DNA from: Methylothermaceae bacterium
Lineage (GTDB): Bacteria > Pseudomonadota > Gammaproteobacteria > Methylococcales > Methylothermaceae
Direction of reading: 5' to 3'
Assembly: GCA_027024125.1 (NCBI GenBank)
Contig: JALVSV010000341.1
Location: forward strand, 1-11,951
DNA length: 11,951 bases
Part shown: positions 1 to 9,556 of the stretch, one piece after another
Layout: each line of letters starts with the position of its first letter
Numbering within the stretch: position 1 is the first letter of the stretch
Notes under the pieces: model-generated
The model's input: the letters and a program-made list of their open reading frames with translations, nothing else
What the model was told of the DNA's origin: nothing
Database searches by the model: none
Position numbers and translations under genes: made by a program

Positions 1-641
1 TTATTTTTCCGCCGCCGGCATAACACCTGGATCGTTCTCTCGATCTCGGTGTCACGCCCGATCAGGGGGTCGATGCGACCTGCTCGCGCAGCCTCGTTCA
101 GATTGGTGGCATATTTCGTCAAAGGGTTACCACCCGCATTGGTATTTTGGGTTTCTTCTGCTGTTTCACCCATATCTTGCGTCGACGGATCCGCCTCTGA
201 TTCATCCTTGACCTTGGATATCCCATGGGCGATGAAGTTCACCACATCAAGCCGGGTGATATCCTGTTTGTGGAGCAGGTACACTGCGTGAGAATCCTGT
301 TCACTAAAAATCGCCACCAGAATATTGGCCCCGGTCACTTCCTTCTTACCGGCAGACTGAACATGGAAAACCGCCCGCTGCAGCACCCGTTGAAATCCCA
401 GCGTAGGCTGAGTCTCACGATTGATACCTGATGGAATCAACGGCGTAGTTTCCTCCAGAAATTGTCTCAGTTCACGGCGTAACAGCTCAATATCACCACC
501 ACAAGCCCTGAGCACCTCGATGGCCGAAGAATTGTCCAGCATGGCTAGAAGCAAGTGCTCAACGGTGATGTATTCGTGATGTTTCTCATGGGCATACTTG
601 AATGCCGCATTGAGAGACTGCTCCAATTCTTTACTCAGCAT
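1..641 (-). CDS. clpA: ATP-dependent Clp protease ATP-binding subunit ClpA (3' truncated by window edge)
   Basis: AAA+ unfoldase that pairs with ClpP in the cytoplasm and degrades substrates, including N-degron proteins handed over by ClpS. About 213 codons are present, reading leftward from ATG at 641 and still open at base 1. The protein begins [14 protein letters not shown] and contains the double Clp N-domain (about residues 1-145, with [13 protein letters not shown]). An acidic/polar linker rich in E, D, T and N follows at about 146-170. Then comes the start of the first ATPase domain, with [21 protein letters not shown]. The window ends just before the expected first Walker A motif, so no ATPase motif is visible. 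The start matches the family's normal N-terminus, with a GAGAG sequence about 9 bases upstream. It lies 39 bases after clpS on the same strand, the classic clpS-clpA order. Identification is firm; truncation is due to the window only. Confidence 0.95.
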   Translation of the reverse strand, partial: MLSKELEQSLNAAFKYAHEKHHEYITVEHLLLAMLDNSSAIEVLRACGGDIELLRRELRQFLEETTPLIPSGINRETQPTLGFQRVLQRAVFHVQSAGKKEVTGANILVAIFSEQDSHAVYLLHKQDITRLDVVNFIAHGISKVKDESEADPSTQDMGETAEETQNTNAGGNPLTKYATNLNEAARAGRIDPLIGRDTEIERTIQVLCRRRKN

Positions 642-680
642 GATGAGACTCTCTACGCATCTTAATCTTCAAATTACCTT

Positions 681-1019
681 TCAGGCTTCTTCCATGGTAC
701 ATAACAAAGGATGCTGATGACTTCTTGAATATTCATTGACCTGTTGAACCTTGGTTTCAGCGATATCCCGGGTAAAGACACCACAGACCCCCACTCCTCG
801 GCTATGGACGTGAAGCATGATTTGAGTCGCCTTGTCCTCATTCATGGCAAAAAAACGCATCAACACTTCGACAACAAAATCCATAGGCGTGAAATCGTCA
901 TTCAACAGGATCACACGATACAAAGGCGGCCGCTTCTGCTTCGGCCGGGCCTCCTGAACCGCGGTGCCGGTTCCTGTTTCGCTTTCGCCCTCCGGTTCAT
1001 CGCCATTATAAGGCGACAT
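681..1019 (-). CDS. clpS: ClpS, adaptor for ClpA (N-end rule)
   Basis: Small cytoplasmic adaptor that binds N-terminal bulky residues of proteins and delivers them to ClpAP. The conserved core is clear: [19 protein letters not shown], then [24 protein letters not shown] and the terminal HPLLCT. The N-degron pocket residues known from E. coli ClpS are all present: the NDD triad, the T and M of TPM, and the M and H of IMLHVH. An ATG at 1067 would give 128 residues, but it has no visible ribosome site and makes the N-terminal tail unusually long. The ATG at 1019 (MSPYNGDEP, 112 residues) has AGGG six bases upstream and fits the family length of about 106, so I prefer it. The tail before the core is acidic and rich in G, E and T. 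The gene sits between the haem membrane protein gene and clpA, probably in one transcript. Confidence 0.93.
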   Translation of the reverse strand: MSPYNGDEPEGESETGTGTAVQEARPKQKRPPLYRVILLNDDFTPMDFVVEVLMRFFAMNEDKATQIMLHVHSRGVGVCGVFTRDIAETKVQQVNEYSRSHQHPLLCTMEEA

Positions 1020-1099
1020 CATGTGCCCTGCGAGAATCAGTTTTGATTGCCAGTTCAGTTTACTCATGGATAAATTTCGACCAAGTTTTTTTCTCAGGT

Positions 1100-1870
1100 T
1101 CAGTCATGCCCCCGCCGTAAATAATTCAAGTAGGATTCGGTTCGAATTTCCTGGCGTTTTATCTGCAGCGGAAGCACCCACATTTCGTACATCGATACGA
1201 TCCACATAAACACGAAAGCCATGGCCATACCAGCGCCTCCGGCAATGACCAGCCAGGCAAAATGTGGTGACAGTTTGGTCAACCACCATGAAGCGATATC
1301 CGTCACCTGAAAAATAAAGGGCATAGCAACCGCCAGGGCTTTGATGGGCTCCGAGACACCTGCAGCAAAGCAAAAGATGATACCGATAAACATAAAGATA
1401 AAAGCAATGCCGAACAGATGGATATGAGTCACCCTGACCAGGGACTGAATGGTCGCCCCGGTATCGGTAGCCGCCCGCTCCTTGAGCGCGTCGAAGCGGG
1501 TAAAATCTGGAATGGAAGCTTCGGAATTGTGACACTTCACACAACGATTATCGATAATTTTCCTGATGGAGTTGTTGTATATGTCTTCAGGGGCGCCATC
1601 TCGCACCCACTGCAGAATCTGGAATCGTTCCTCGGGCGGAGCAAATGGTTTCATCGGGCCATTGAGCATCAACTCCAGCTTGGAACCCGACCTGTTACCA
1701 TAATAACTGTAGACAATATCTTCGATCGACAAGCCAAAACGACCATCTGCCAGTCCGTGGGTAAACAATATCTGCAGCATCGCGACCAGATAACCAATGG
1801 CGATGATGAGCAAATACGAAGAAAACAGCACTTTGACCGAGAAGGGCAGATCTTTGAGCTTATATTTCAT
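1100..1870 (-). CDS. Membrane-anchored c-type haem protein, function unknown
   Basis: 256-residue inner-membrane protein with one CxxCH haem-c site (CVKCH, residues 110-114). Hydrophobic segments lie at about residues 15-37, 151-172, 176-196 and 204-227. The soluble stretch between helices 1 and 2 carries the haem site, so it should face the periplasm, where haem is attached. A THIH pair (about 148-151) at the start of helix 2 and a later SPHFAW offer candidate extra haem or metal ligands. I recall unnamed proteins of this layout in chemolithotrophic and methanotrophic proteobacteria, sometimes mislabelled as an elongation factor; this is memory, not a search. The start at 1870 is chosen over an upstream GTG at 1906: it has AAGGGA seven bases before it, and the GTG abuts the predicted -10 box. 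The gene is first in a leftward run with clpS, about 80 bases (to the preferred clpS start) before it. An electron-transfer or redox-sensing role is only a guess. Confidence 0.8.
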   Translation of the reverse strand: MKYKLKDLPFSVKVLFSSYLLIIAIGYLVAMLQILFTHGLADGRFGLSIEDIVYSYYGNRSGSKLELMLNGPMKPFAPPEERFQILQWVRDGAPEDIYNNSIRKIIDNRCVKCHNSEASIPDFTRFDALKERAATDTGATIQSLVRVTHIHLFGIAFIFMFIGIIFCFAAGVSEPIKALAVAMPFIFQVTDIASWWLTKLSPHFAWLVIAGGAGMAMAFVFMWIVSMYEMWVLPLQIKRQEIRTESYLNYLRRGHD

Positions 1871-1877
1871 TAGGCAA

Positions 1878-1883
1878 TCCCTT
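1878..1883 (-). promoter_or_regulatory. Ribosome binding site of the haem membrane protein gene
   Basis: On the minus strand this reads AAGGGA, seven bases upstream of the ATG at 1870. It decides between this ATG and the in-frame GTG at 1906. Confidence 0.7.
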
Positions 1884-1906
1884 GAGGTTGATCCAGTTTC
1901 AAACAC

Positions 1907-1935
1907 ATTATTTTATCCCCATACTATTTTGGCAA
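1907..1935 (-). promoter_or_regulatory. Sigma-70-type promoter for the haem protein-clpS-clpA run
   Basis: On the minus strand, TTGCCA (1935-1930) and AATAAT (1912-1907) are separated by exactly 17 bases; each box differs from consensus at one position. Transcription would start near 1900, about 30 bases before the preferred ATG at 1870, which excludes the GTG at 1906. It lies in the short divergent gap with nudJ. No equally good promoter is visible for the rightward nudJ direction. Confidence 0.6.
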
Positions 1936-1989
1936 GACGATGGATAAGGATTTCAGTAAAATCAGTATTTTCAGCAAAAAATTCAGCTC

Positions 1990-2460
1990 ATGACCTGGAA
2001 GCCTAATGTGACGGTTGCTGCCGTCATCGAACACGAACGCCGCTTCCTGCTCGTTAAGGAGAAGATCGCAGGGAAGCACGTCTACAATCAACCCGCCGGC
2101 CACTTGGAAGAAGGCGAGACATTGGTCGAAGCGGTGACCAGGGAAGTCTTGGAAGAAACAGCCTGTCATTTTGAGCCCCATGCGCTGGTGGCCATCCAAT
2201 TGTGGCGGCACCCTCATAATGGCATCACCTTCCTACGCTTCGGTTTTTGTGGACAAATCACTCACCATGACCCTACCAGACCCTTGGATCCGGACATCGT
2301 CGCCACCGGGTGGTTCGAGCGTCATGAGATCGACACCATGAGAAACCAGTTGCGCAGCCCACTGGTCTGGGAGTCCATCGTCGCTTATGAAAGCGGGCAC
2401 AGGATACCACTGGATATTCTGCAAACGTTTTTTGAACCGGGAAGTCATCCCAAACTTTAA
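1990..2460 (+). CDS. nudJ: Nudix hydrolase NudJ-like phosphatase
   Basis: 156-residue cytoplasmic Nudix hydrolase. The family member NudJ of E. coli removes phosphate from nucleoside di/triphosphates and thiamine precursor pyrophosphates. The Nudix box runs from G37 to A58 ([20 protein letters not shown]): G, E43, R51, E52, E55 and E56 are all in register. The usual G of the final EExG is A58 here (EETA), which as I recall also occurs in other NudJ proteins. The N-terminus [14 protein letters not shown] and the NLRSPLV-like element ([10 protein letters not shown], residues 119-128) match NudJ well, as does the position directly before mnmA. No clear ribosome site precedes the ATG. The gene starts a rightward run and ends 28 bases before mnmA. 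Confidence 0.9.
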   Translation: MTWKPNVTVAAVIEHERRFLLVKEKIAGKHVYNQPAGHLEEGETLVEAVTREVLEETACHFEPHALVAIQLWRHPHNGITFLRFGFCGQITHHDPTRPLDPDIVATGWFERHEIDTMRNQLRSPLVWESIVAYESGHRIPLDILQTFFEPGSHPKL

Positions 2461-2488
2461 CGATTGGCTATATTCTTACGAATCAGAT

Positions 2489-4980
<2,492 letters not shown>

Positions 4981-5109
4981 GTTTTGTGACCCGGTTCACG
5001 TCAGGATTTTATCGATGTGCCAAACTTCTGAACATGGTTGTCGTAGAGGATGGCGGTGAATCTGCCCTCTATCCCCTCCTCCCTCCACTGCCACCCCACG
5101 GCAACCTAA

Positions 5110-5149
5110 CCCCAGAGCGCAGCAGGATGGCGGCGTCTGGGGTTTTTTT
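5110..5149 (+). terminator. Rho-independent terminator after purB
   Basis: CCCCAGA (5110-5116) pairs with TCTGGGG (5136-5142). The stem continues as CGC (5118-5120) with GCG (5133-5135) past one bulged G. A run of seven T (5143-5149) follows directly. It ends only 9 bases before the next start codon, so it may also act as an attenuator or leader structure for the gene at 5159. Confidence 0.85.
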
Positions 5150-5158
5150 GTCCCTGTC

Positions 5159-6385
5159 ATGAACAAAGTCTGGACTGGTCTTTTATTGGTTTCCCTGGCA
5201 ACAGGAAGTATTCGTTTCGTCTTCTTTGATGACAAGGCAATCTTCGGACGCATGCTGGAAAGCCTGTTCAGCATGGCCAAGACAGGGTTTGAGATCTCTT
5301 TGGGATTGACGGGTATCCTGGCATTATGGCTGGGCATCCTCAAAATTGGAGAAAAGGCAGGGGCAGTCGGCCTCTTGACCCGATTGCTCAGTCCATTGCT
5401 CAGACGCCTGATGCCGGGCGTTCCCGAGAATCATCCTGCGCTTGGTGCCATCACCATGAATATCGCCGCCAATGTATTGGGGCTCGACAATGCCGCAACC
5501 CCCATAGGTATTCAGGCCATGCGTGAATTGCAGAAACTCAATCCCGAACCAGATACCCTCAGCAATGCTCAGATTCTGTTTCTTGTGATCAACACCTCGG
5601 CAGTCACGCTGCTCCCGGTGGCGGTCTTCACTTACAGAGCCCAATTGGGAGCATTGAATCCCACCGACGTGTTTTTGCCAATCCTGCTGGCCACCTTTTG
5701 CTCCACCATGGTTGGGCTATTGGCAGTGGCAAGTGTACAACGCCTGCGCCTGTGGGATCCCGTGGTACTTGGTTACCTGCTGGGGCTCGGTGGTGTCATT
5801 GCCGGCCTGGCTTATTCTCTCACAGGGCTCCCTCAGGAAATCATGCAGGCCCGCTCGGCCCTGATCAGCCAGGTTCTGCTTTTGGGGCTGATCGCAAGTT
5901 TTCTGGTGGCCGCCTGGTTTCGCAAGATCAATGCCTATGAATGTTTCATCGAAGGCGCAAAGGAGGGATTTCATACAGCAGTGACCATCATTCCTTATCT
6001 TGTGGCAATGCTGGTAGCCATTGGACTCCTCAGGTCCAGCGGAATCATGGACTTGGTGATGGATGGATTGCGTGATATTTTAAGATCCTTTTCCGCGGAT
6101 ACCCGATTTGTCGAGGCTCTGCCAACCGCGATGATGAAACCTTTCAGCGGAAGCGGAGCAAGAGCCATGATGATCGATGCCATGCAAACCCATGGCGCCG
6201 ACTCCTTGCCCGGCCGCATGGCCTCAATAATGCAGGGCAGCACCGAAACCACCTTTTATGTATTGGCGGTGTATTGCGGCGCAGTAGGGATCAAGCGTAT
6301 CCGGCATGCACTGGCGTGTGGATTACTGGCAGACGTTGCAGGGCTTACCGCGGCCATTTTCATTGGTTATTGGTTTTTCGGCTAA
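5159..6385 (+). CDS. Fused SpmA/SpmB-like membrane protein with two nucleoside-recognition (Gate) domains
   Basis: 408-residue inner-membrane protein of about ten hydrophobic segments. The first half resembles spore maturation protein SpmA: FEISLGLTGILALWLG, then MNIAANVLGLDNAATPIGIQAM and FLVINTSAVTLLP. The second half resembles SpmB: AKEGFHTAVTIIPYLVAM, then GSGARAMMIDAM and GSTETTFYVLAVYCGAVGIKR. Each half carries one Gate (nucleoside recognition) domain. Such single-chain fusions occur in non-sporulating proteobacteria; the transported or sensed substrate is not established. The start is chosen because MNKVWTGLLLVSL matches the usual N-terminus as I recall it. It sits 9 bases after the T-tract of a terminator and has no ribosome site at normal spacing. 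The stop is two bases before mtaB, suggesting one transcript. I give no gene symbol because the function is uncertain. Confidence 0.88.
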   Translation: MNKVWTGLLLVSLATGSIRFVFFDDKAIFGRMLESLFSMAKTGFEISLGLTGILALWLGILKIGEKAGAVGLLTRLLSPLLRRLMPGVPENHPALGAITMNIAANVLGLDNAATPIGIQAMRELQKLNPEPDTLSNAQILFLVINTSAVTLLPVAVFTYRAQLGALNPTDVFLPILLATFCSTMVGLLAVASVQRLRLWDPVVLGYLLGLGGVIAGLAYSLTGLPQEIMQARSALISQVLLLGLIASFLVAAWFRKINAYECFIEGAKEGFHTAVTIIPYLVAMLVAIGLLRSSGIMDLVMDGLRDILRSFSADTRFVEALPTAMMKPFSGSGARAMMIDAMQTHGADSLPGRMASIMQGSTETTFYVLAVYCGAVGIKRIRHALACGLLADVAGLTAAIFIGYWFFG

Positions 6386-6387
6386 AC

Positions 6388-7674
6388 ATGCAAGTCGCAT
6401 TCGAAACTTTGGGCTGCCGCCTCAACGAAGCGGAATCAGAAACGTGGGCCAGGCACTTTAGAGCACGGGGAGCTGTCATCGTGCCAGTCTCTCGAGCCGA
6501 TGTCGTGGTACTCAATACCTGCGCCGTCACGGGGGAGGCGATGCGCAAATCGCGTCAGATCATTCGCCGCCTCAAACGGGCCAATCCCAGCGCCCGTCTG
6601 GTCGTCAGCGGCTGTTATGCCACGCTCCACCCAGATGAAATGGCAAAAGCCCTGGAGGTGGACCTGGTTGTCCCCAACAGGGACAAGGACCGTTTGGTGG
6701 AACTGACCAGCCAGATTCTTCCCCAACATTCGCCACCCCGCCTGACAGAGGATTCGATTGTCTTCACACCAAGCCGCCAAAGGGCTTTCATCAAGGTTCA
6801 GGATGGTTGCCGCCATCGCTGCTCCTTCTGTATCGTGACCGTGGCCCGCGGCCAGGAGCGAAGCCGCCCCGTGCAAGACATCATTGCCGAAATCCGTCAA
6901 TTAAGAGAAGAAGGTATCCAGGAAGCCGTGCTAAGCGGCGTCCATTTGGGCGGCTATGGCAGCGAACTGGGGATTGGACTGTCAGACTTGATTCTTGCGG
7001 TCTTGTCCGAAACAGACTTGCCGCGTCTGCGGTTGGGATCACTGGAGCCTTGGGAACTGACTGAGGATTTCTTCGCCCTGCTGAGGCACCCTCGCTTGAT
7101 GCCTCACCTGCATTTGCCACTGCAGAGCGGGTCGGATTCGATATTAAAACGCATGGCTCGTCGCTGCCTAAGTGAAGATTTTCGTCACTTGGTGTCACAA
7201 GCCAGGAACCACCGTCCAGATCTGACCCTGACTACCGACATCATCGTCGGCTTCCCTGGAGAGACGGACCAGGATTTTGCCAGGTCAATGGAACTGGCAC
7301 AAGAAGTTGGCTTCGCTCATATTCATATTTTTCCCTTTTCCCCCAGGGAGGGAACGGCAGCCGCAGGATTTCCCCACCAGGTGTCCAACCCGATCAAGAA
7401 GGAACGAAGCCGCCAATTGCACCACTTGGCAGCTTCGCTTCGCCGTCAGGCATTCCAAGCCCATATGGGCCAGATCCAGCCCGTTTTATGGGAGCGCGGC
7501 AGGATAGATGCGGGCAGGCAAATTTTCACCGGCTATACGCCTCATTATCTGCGAGTCAGAATAGAGTTACCGAATGATGTCGATCTTACCAATACTATCC
7601 GGCCAACCCGCTTGATAGGCTTGGGAGAAGAGGGGGATCATCTCATTGGTGCGCTGGCTGAGGCCGCGCATTGA
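6388..7674 (+). CDS. mtaB: tRNA (N6-L-threonylcarbamoyladenosine(37)-C2)-methylthiotransferase MtaB
   Basis: 428-residue radical-SAM enzyme of the MiaB family that converts t6A37 to ms2t6A37 in tRNAs decoding ANN codons. The N-terminal methylthiotransferase domain shows its three iron-sulfur cysteines: C10 (TLGCRLNEAE), C45 (NTCAVT) and C76 (SGCYAT). The radical-SAM cluster motif CRHRCSFC gives C141, C145 and C148. Later family blocks are LGSLEPWELT, HLHLPLQSGSD and TTDIIVGFPGETD. A TRAM-like tRNA-binding tail occupies about residues 365-425. LGCRLNEAE at the N-terminus favours MtaB over MiaB or RimO. The frame is open further upstream, but ATG 6388 gives the family N-terminus and lies two bases after the upstream stop. 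The 3' end overlaps convergent cysZ by 32 bases. Confidence 0.92.
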   Translation: MQVAFETLGCRLNEAESETWARHFRARGAVIVPVSRADVVVLNTCAVTGEAMRKSRQIIRRLKRANPSARLVVSGCYATLHPDEMAKALEVDLVVPNRDKDRLVELTSQILPQHSPPRLTEDSIVFTPSRQRAFIKVQDGCRHRCSFCIVTVARGQERSRPVQDIIAEIRQLREEGIQEAVLSGVHLGGYGSELGIGLSDLILAVLSETDLPRLRLGSLEPWELTEDFFALLRHPRLMPHLHLPLQSGSDSILKRMARRCLSEDFRHLVSQARNHRPDLTLTTDIIVGFPGETDQDFARSMELAQEVGFAHIHIFPFSPREGTAAAGFPHQVSNPIKKERSRQLHHLAASLRRQAFQAHMGQIQPVLWERGRIDAGRQIFTGYTPHYLRVRIELPNDVDLTNTIRPTRLIGLGEEGDHLIGALAEAAH

Positions 7675-8398
7675 CAAAATAGACCGTTGCAGCGATCACA
7701 GCCGCTGGGGGCATCACAATGTTCAGCACCGGCACCCCCACACCAAACATCACCACTCCACCCAGGGTCAGTGTCCCCACACGCGCCTTTCCAAGCAATT
7801 GGCGCTGCTCCGGGAACAGGATGCCATGGTTGGCAAGTGGATAAGCGGTATATTCCAAACCCAGAAACCAGGCATTGAACAACATCCACAGGAAGGGCGC
7901 CGCTAAATTGATGCCTGGAATCAATGACAATATGGCCAGCGGGATGGCCCGCAGCAGGAAATAAACCAGGCGCCTCAGCTCTGCCCCCATCTCCCTCACG
8001 ATCGTCTTGGTGAAAGACTCCCGGGCACCATGAGGGTGATTACCGGTGATCAACGCCTCCGTACGTTCCGCCAGCTTGTCATAAAATGGTGAAGCCAGAA
8101 GATTGGCCACCAGGGTAAACGAGAAAAACGTTATCAGGATGAAAGCCAGTCCAAAGATGGGCCAAAGCAGCCAGCGTAACCAATCGAGCCAGCCAGGGAT
8201 CAACCACTCAAGAAAATCAGCAAAGAAGTAACCGGCCAGGCTGAAAGCCCCGGCAAACAAAACCAGATTGATAAGCAGGGGAATGATGATGAATCTGCGC
8301 AGCTCAGGTCTTTTCAGAAGCACCAGCCCCTGCCCCAGACAACGCAGCGCATATAATGGGTTATTGAGTTTTCTGGCATCATACTCAGTCGACAGCAT
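7643..8398 (-). CDS. cysZ: Sulfate transporter CysZ (EI24 family)
   Basis: 251-residue inner-membrane protein of the CysZ/EI24 family, which takes up sulfate for cysteine synthesis. Family marks are RRFIIIPLLINLVLFAGAF near residue 40, the segment LWPIFGLAFILITFFSFTLVAN, then ASPFYDKLAE, and LIPGINLAAPFLWMLFNAWFLGLEY with a following YPLANH. Length matches E. coli CysZ (253). The frame extends upstream to a GTG at 8458, which would add 20 residues with no match to the family, so the ATG at 8398 is preferred; no strong ribosome site is visible for it. It follows the acyltransferase gene on the same strand after 145 bases and converges on mtaB, overlapping its 3' end. No other sulfur-assimilation gene lies in the window. 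Confidence 0.9.
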   Translation of the reverse strand: MLSTEYDARKLNNPLYALRCLGQGLVLLKRPELRRFIIIPLLINLVLFAGAFSLAGYFFADFLEWLIPGWLDWLRWLLWPIFGLAFILITFFSFTLVANLLASPFYDKLAERTEALITGNHPHGARESFTKTIVREMGAELRRLVYFLLRAIPLAILSLIPGINLAAPFLWMLFNAWFLGLEYTAYPLANHGILFPEQRQLLGKARVGTLTLGGVVMFGVGVPVLNIVMPPAAVIAATVYFVNARPQPAHQ

Positions 8399-8543
8399 AG
8401 AGTGTAGTCCATAAAAGGTGGTCAATATTTCGACGGGACCCGGGGCATCCCGAGCCACTTCCGCTGATCATTGTACCTTCACAGCAATCGACAAGTATTT
8501 TTTGTCGTTTTTATCGTTTCTGTTGGATGTCCTTCAAACCAGG

Positions 8544-9221
8544 TTATGCCGCCAAGTTATGGGAGTGGCCAGGGTAAAGTTTCGAGTAGTACAGCAGGGT
8601 GTGTTTCTTGGCGAAAAAGGATACAACGGGATCTGAATGACCTGCAACGCCGTCAAACGCCGTCGCCAAGGTGGCTAAAAAAGGATATCTGATCCCCCGG
8701 AACTCACAGGGTGGACCTATGACATCCATCTCCATACCAAAAGATCCAACCACTCTCTTAATGGAACGGCGACACAAAAACAACCAATACCGAATCCCAT
8801 GATTCTCGCTGTACTCCTTGGCAGCACGGATCAGGCCCAATAGGACTTCTGGCTCGCTCACCCGTGTTTCTTTGCCACAACGACGGAAAGATTTAAGGAT
8901 GGCAAGTCGGGATAATTCTGCAAATCCACCTTCCTCCATGATTGTTTTTGGAAGGGAAACCGATGTGAGCCCGTATATAGGAAGTGAACCCGGGCGACCG
9001 AGAACCAACCTGATAGCACCTACCCATTGGCCACTCGTTTTATGCTGAACTAACAAATGGATGGCATTGGCATCGTAGTCATCTCTTTCTTGACTGGTGT
9101 TGAAATGCTCGGTTGGTTCAAAGCGTTTTTCGAGGCAATAGACTTCATAGCGCAATTTGAAATGAATCGCTTTGCTTTCCACTGTATCTGCAATGATCGT
9201 TCTATAACGTCCGTCGAACAT
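8544..9221 (-). CDS. PEP-CTERM/exosortase system-associated acyltransferase (GNAT/autoinducer-synthase fold)
   Basis: 225-residue protein resembling the acyltransferase family usually found with exosortase/PEP-CTERM protein-sorting genes, distantly related to LuxI-type synthases and N-acyl amino acid synthases. Visible marks: FKLRYEVYCLEKRFEP (residues 21-36, with the R24 expected in this fold), DDYDANAIHLLV, WVGAIRLVLGRPGSLPIY, and FAELSRLAI followed by a charged helix. Then come YWLFLCRRSIKRVVGSFGMEMDVIG and a less conserved C-terminus. The start has a strong ribosome site (AAGGGG, six bases upstream). No exosortase or PEP-CTERM substrate is in the window, so it is an orphan here. Product and acyl donor are unknown. 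A plain N-acyl amino acid or homoserine lactone synthase is possible but fits less well. Confidence 0.8.
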   Translation of the reverse strand: MFDGRYRTIIADTVESKAIHFKLRYEVYCLEKRFEPTEHFNTSQERDDYDANAIHLLVQHKTSGQWVGAIRLVLGRPGSLPIYGLTSVSLPKTIMEEGGFAELSRLAILKSFRRCGKETRVSEPEVLLGLIRAAKEYSENHGIRYWLFLCRRSIKRVVGSFGMEMDVIGPPCEFRGIRYPFLATLATAFDGVAGHSDPVVSFFAKKHTLLYYSKLYPGHSHNLAA

Positions 9222-9556
9222 ACGTCCCCCCTTACCTTCTGTATGTCTGCCTTGTGGTCAACCCAGCTCTTCCATTCAACACACTAGGGACCATTTCCCC
9301 CCCCTCTGAGTTTGAAACGCCGCACTTATTGCACTGATGAATGAAGCACCGATATCACGCCTGATAGCGAACAACAACCGATTCATCCACTCCGCACGTT
9401 GATGATCGGAACCTTACATCCATATTTTTCTGTGTTAAGTGATAGCTGAATCTGTTCTCAGACTGCACCGACCTGATACTTTATTGTAATTCTAGTCGAA
9501 ATCTCGGCTCGAATACGAGGGAATTATGGTGCCCACGACAGATCAGGTAGAAAACC
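9222..9556. other. Divergent intergenic region (335 bp)
   Basis: Lies between the leftward acyltransferase gene and the rightward quinone oxidoreductase gene and must hold both promoters. I see no convincing -35/-10 pair for either direction. Notable items are a run of eight C (9297-9304) about 76 bases upstream of the acyltransferase start, and a small hairpin CTCG-AATA-CGAG shortly before the oxidoreductase gene. No coding potential or RNA gene is recognised. Confidence 0.5.
9225..9233 (-). promoter_or_regulatory. Strong ribosome binding site of the acyltransferase gene
   Basis: On the minus strand this reads AAGGGGGGA, with core AAGGGG six bases before the ATG at 9221. It supports that start and is the strongest Shine-Dalgarno sequence in the window. 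Confidence 0.7.

Noticed and set aside
49..431. Rightward frames opposite clpA
   Set aside because: They are antisense shadows of the clear ClpA N-domain reading leftward.
1871..1906. Longer GTG start for the haem membrane protein
   Set aside because: The GTG abuts the predicted -10 box, before the likely transcription start; the ATG at 1870 has a proper ribosome site.
6274..6387. Upstream extension of mtaB into the preceding membrane protein gene
   Set aside because: The family N-terminus begins at the ATG at 6388; the extension is an out-of-frame shadow of the upstream gene.
8399..8458. Longer GTG start for cysZ
   Set aside because: The added 20 residues do not resemble the CysZ N-terminus, and the ATG at 8398 gives the family length.
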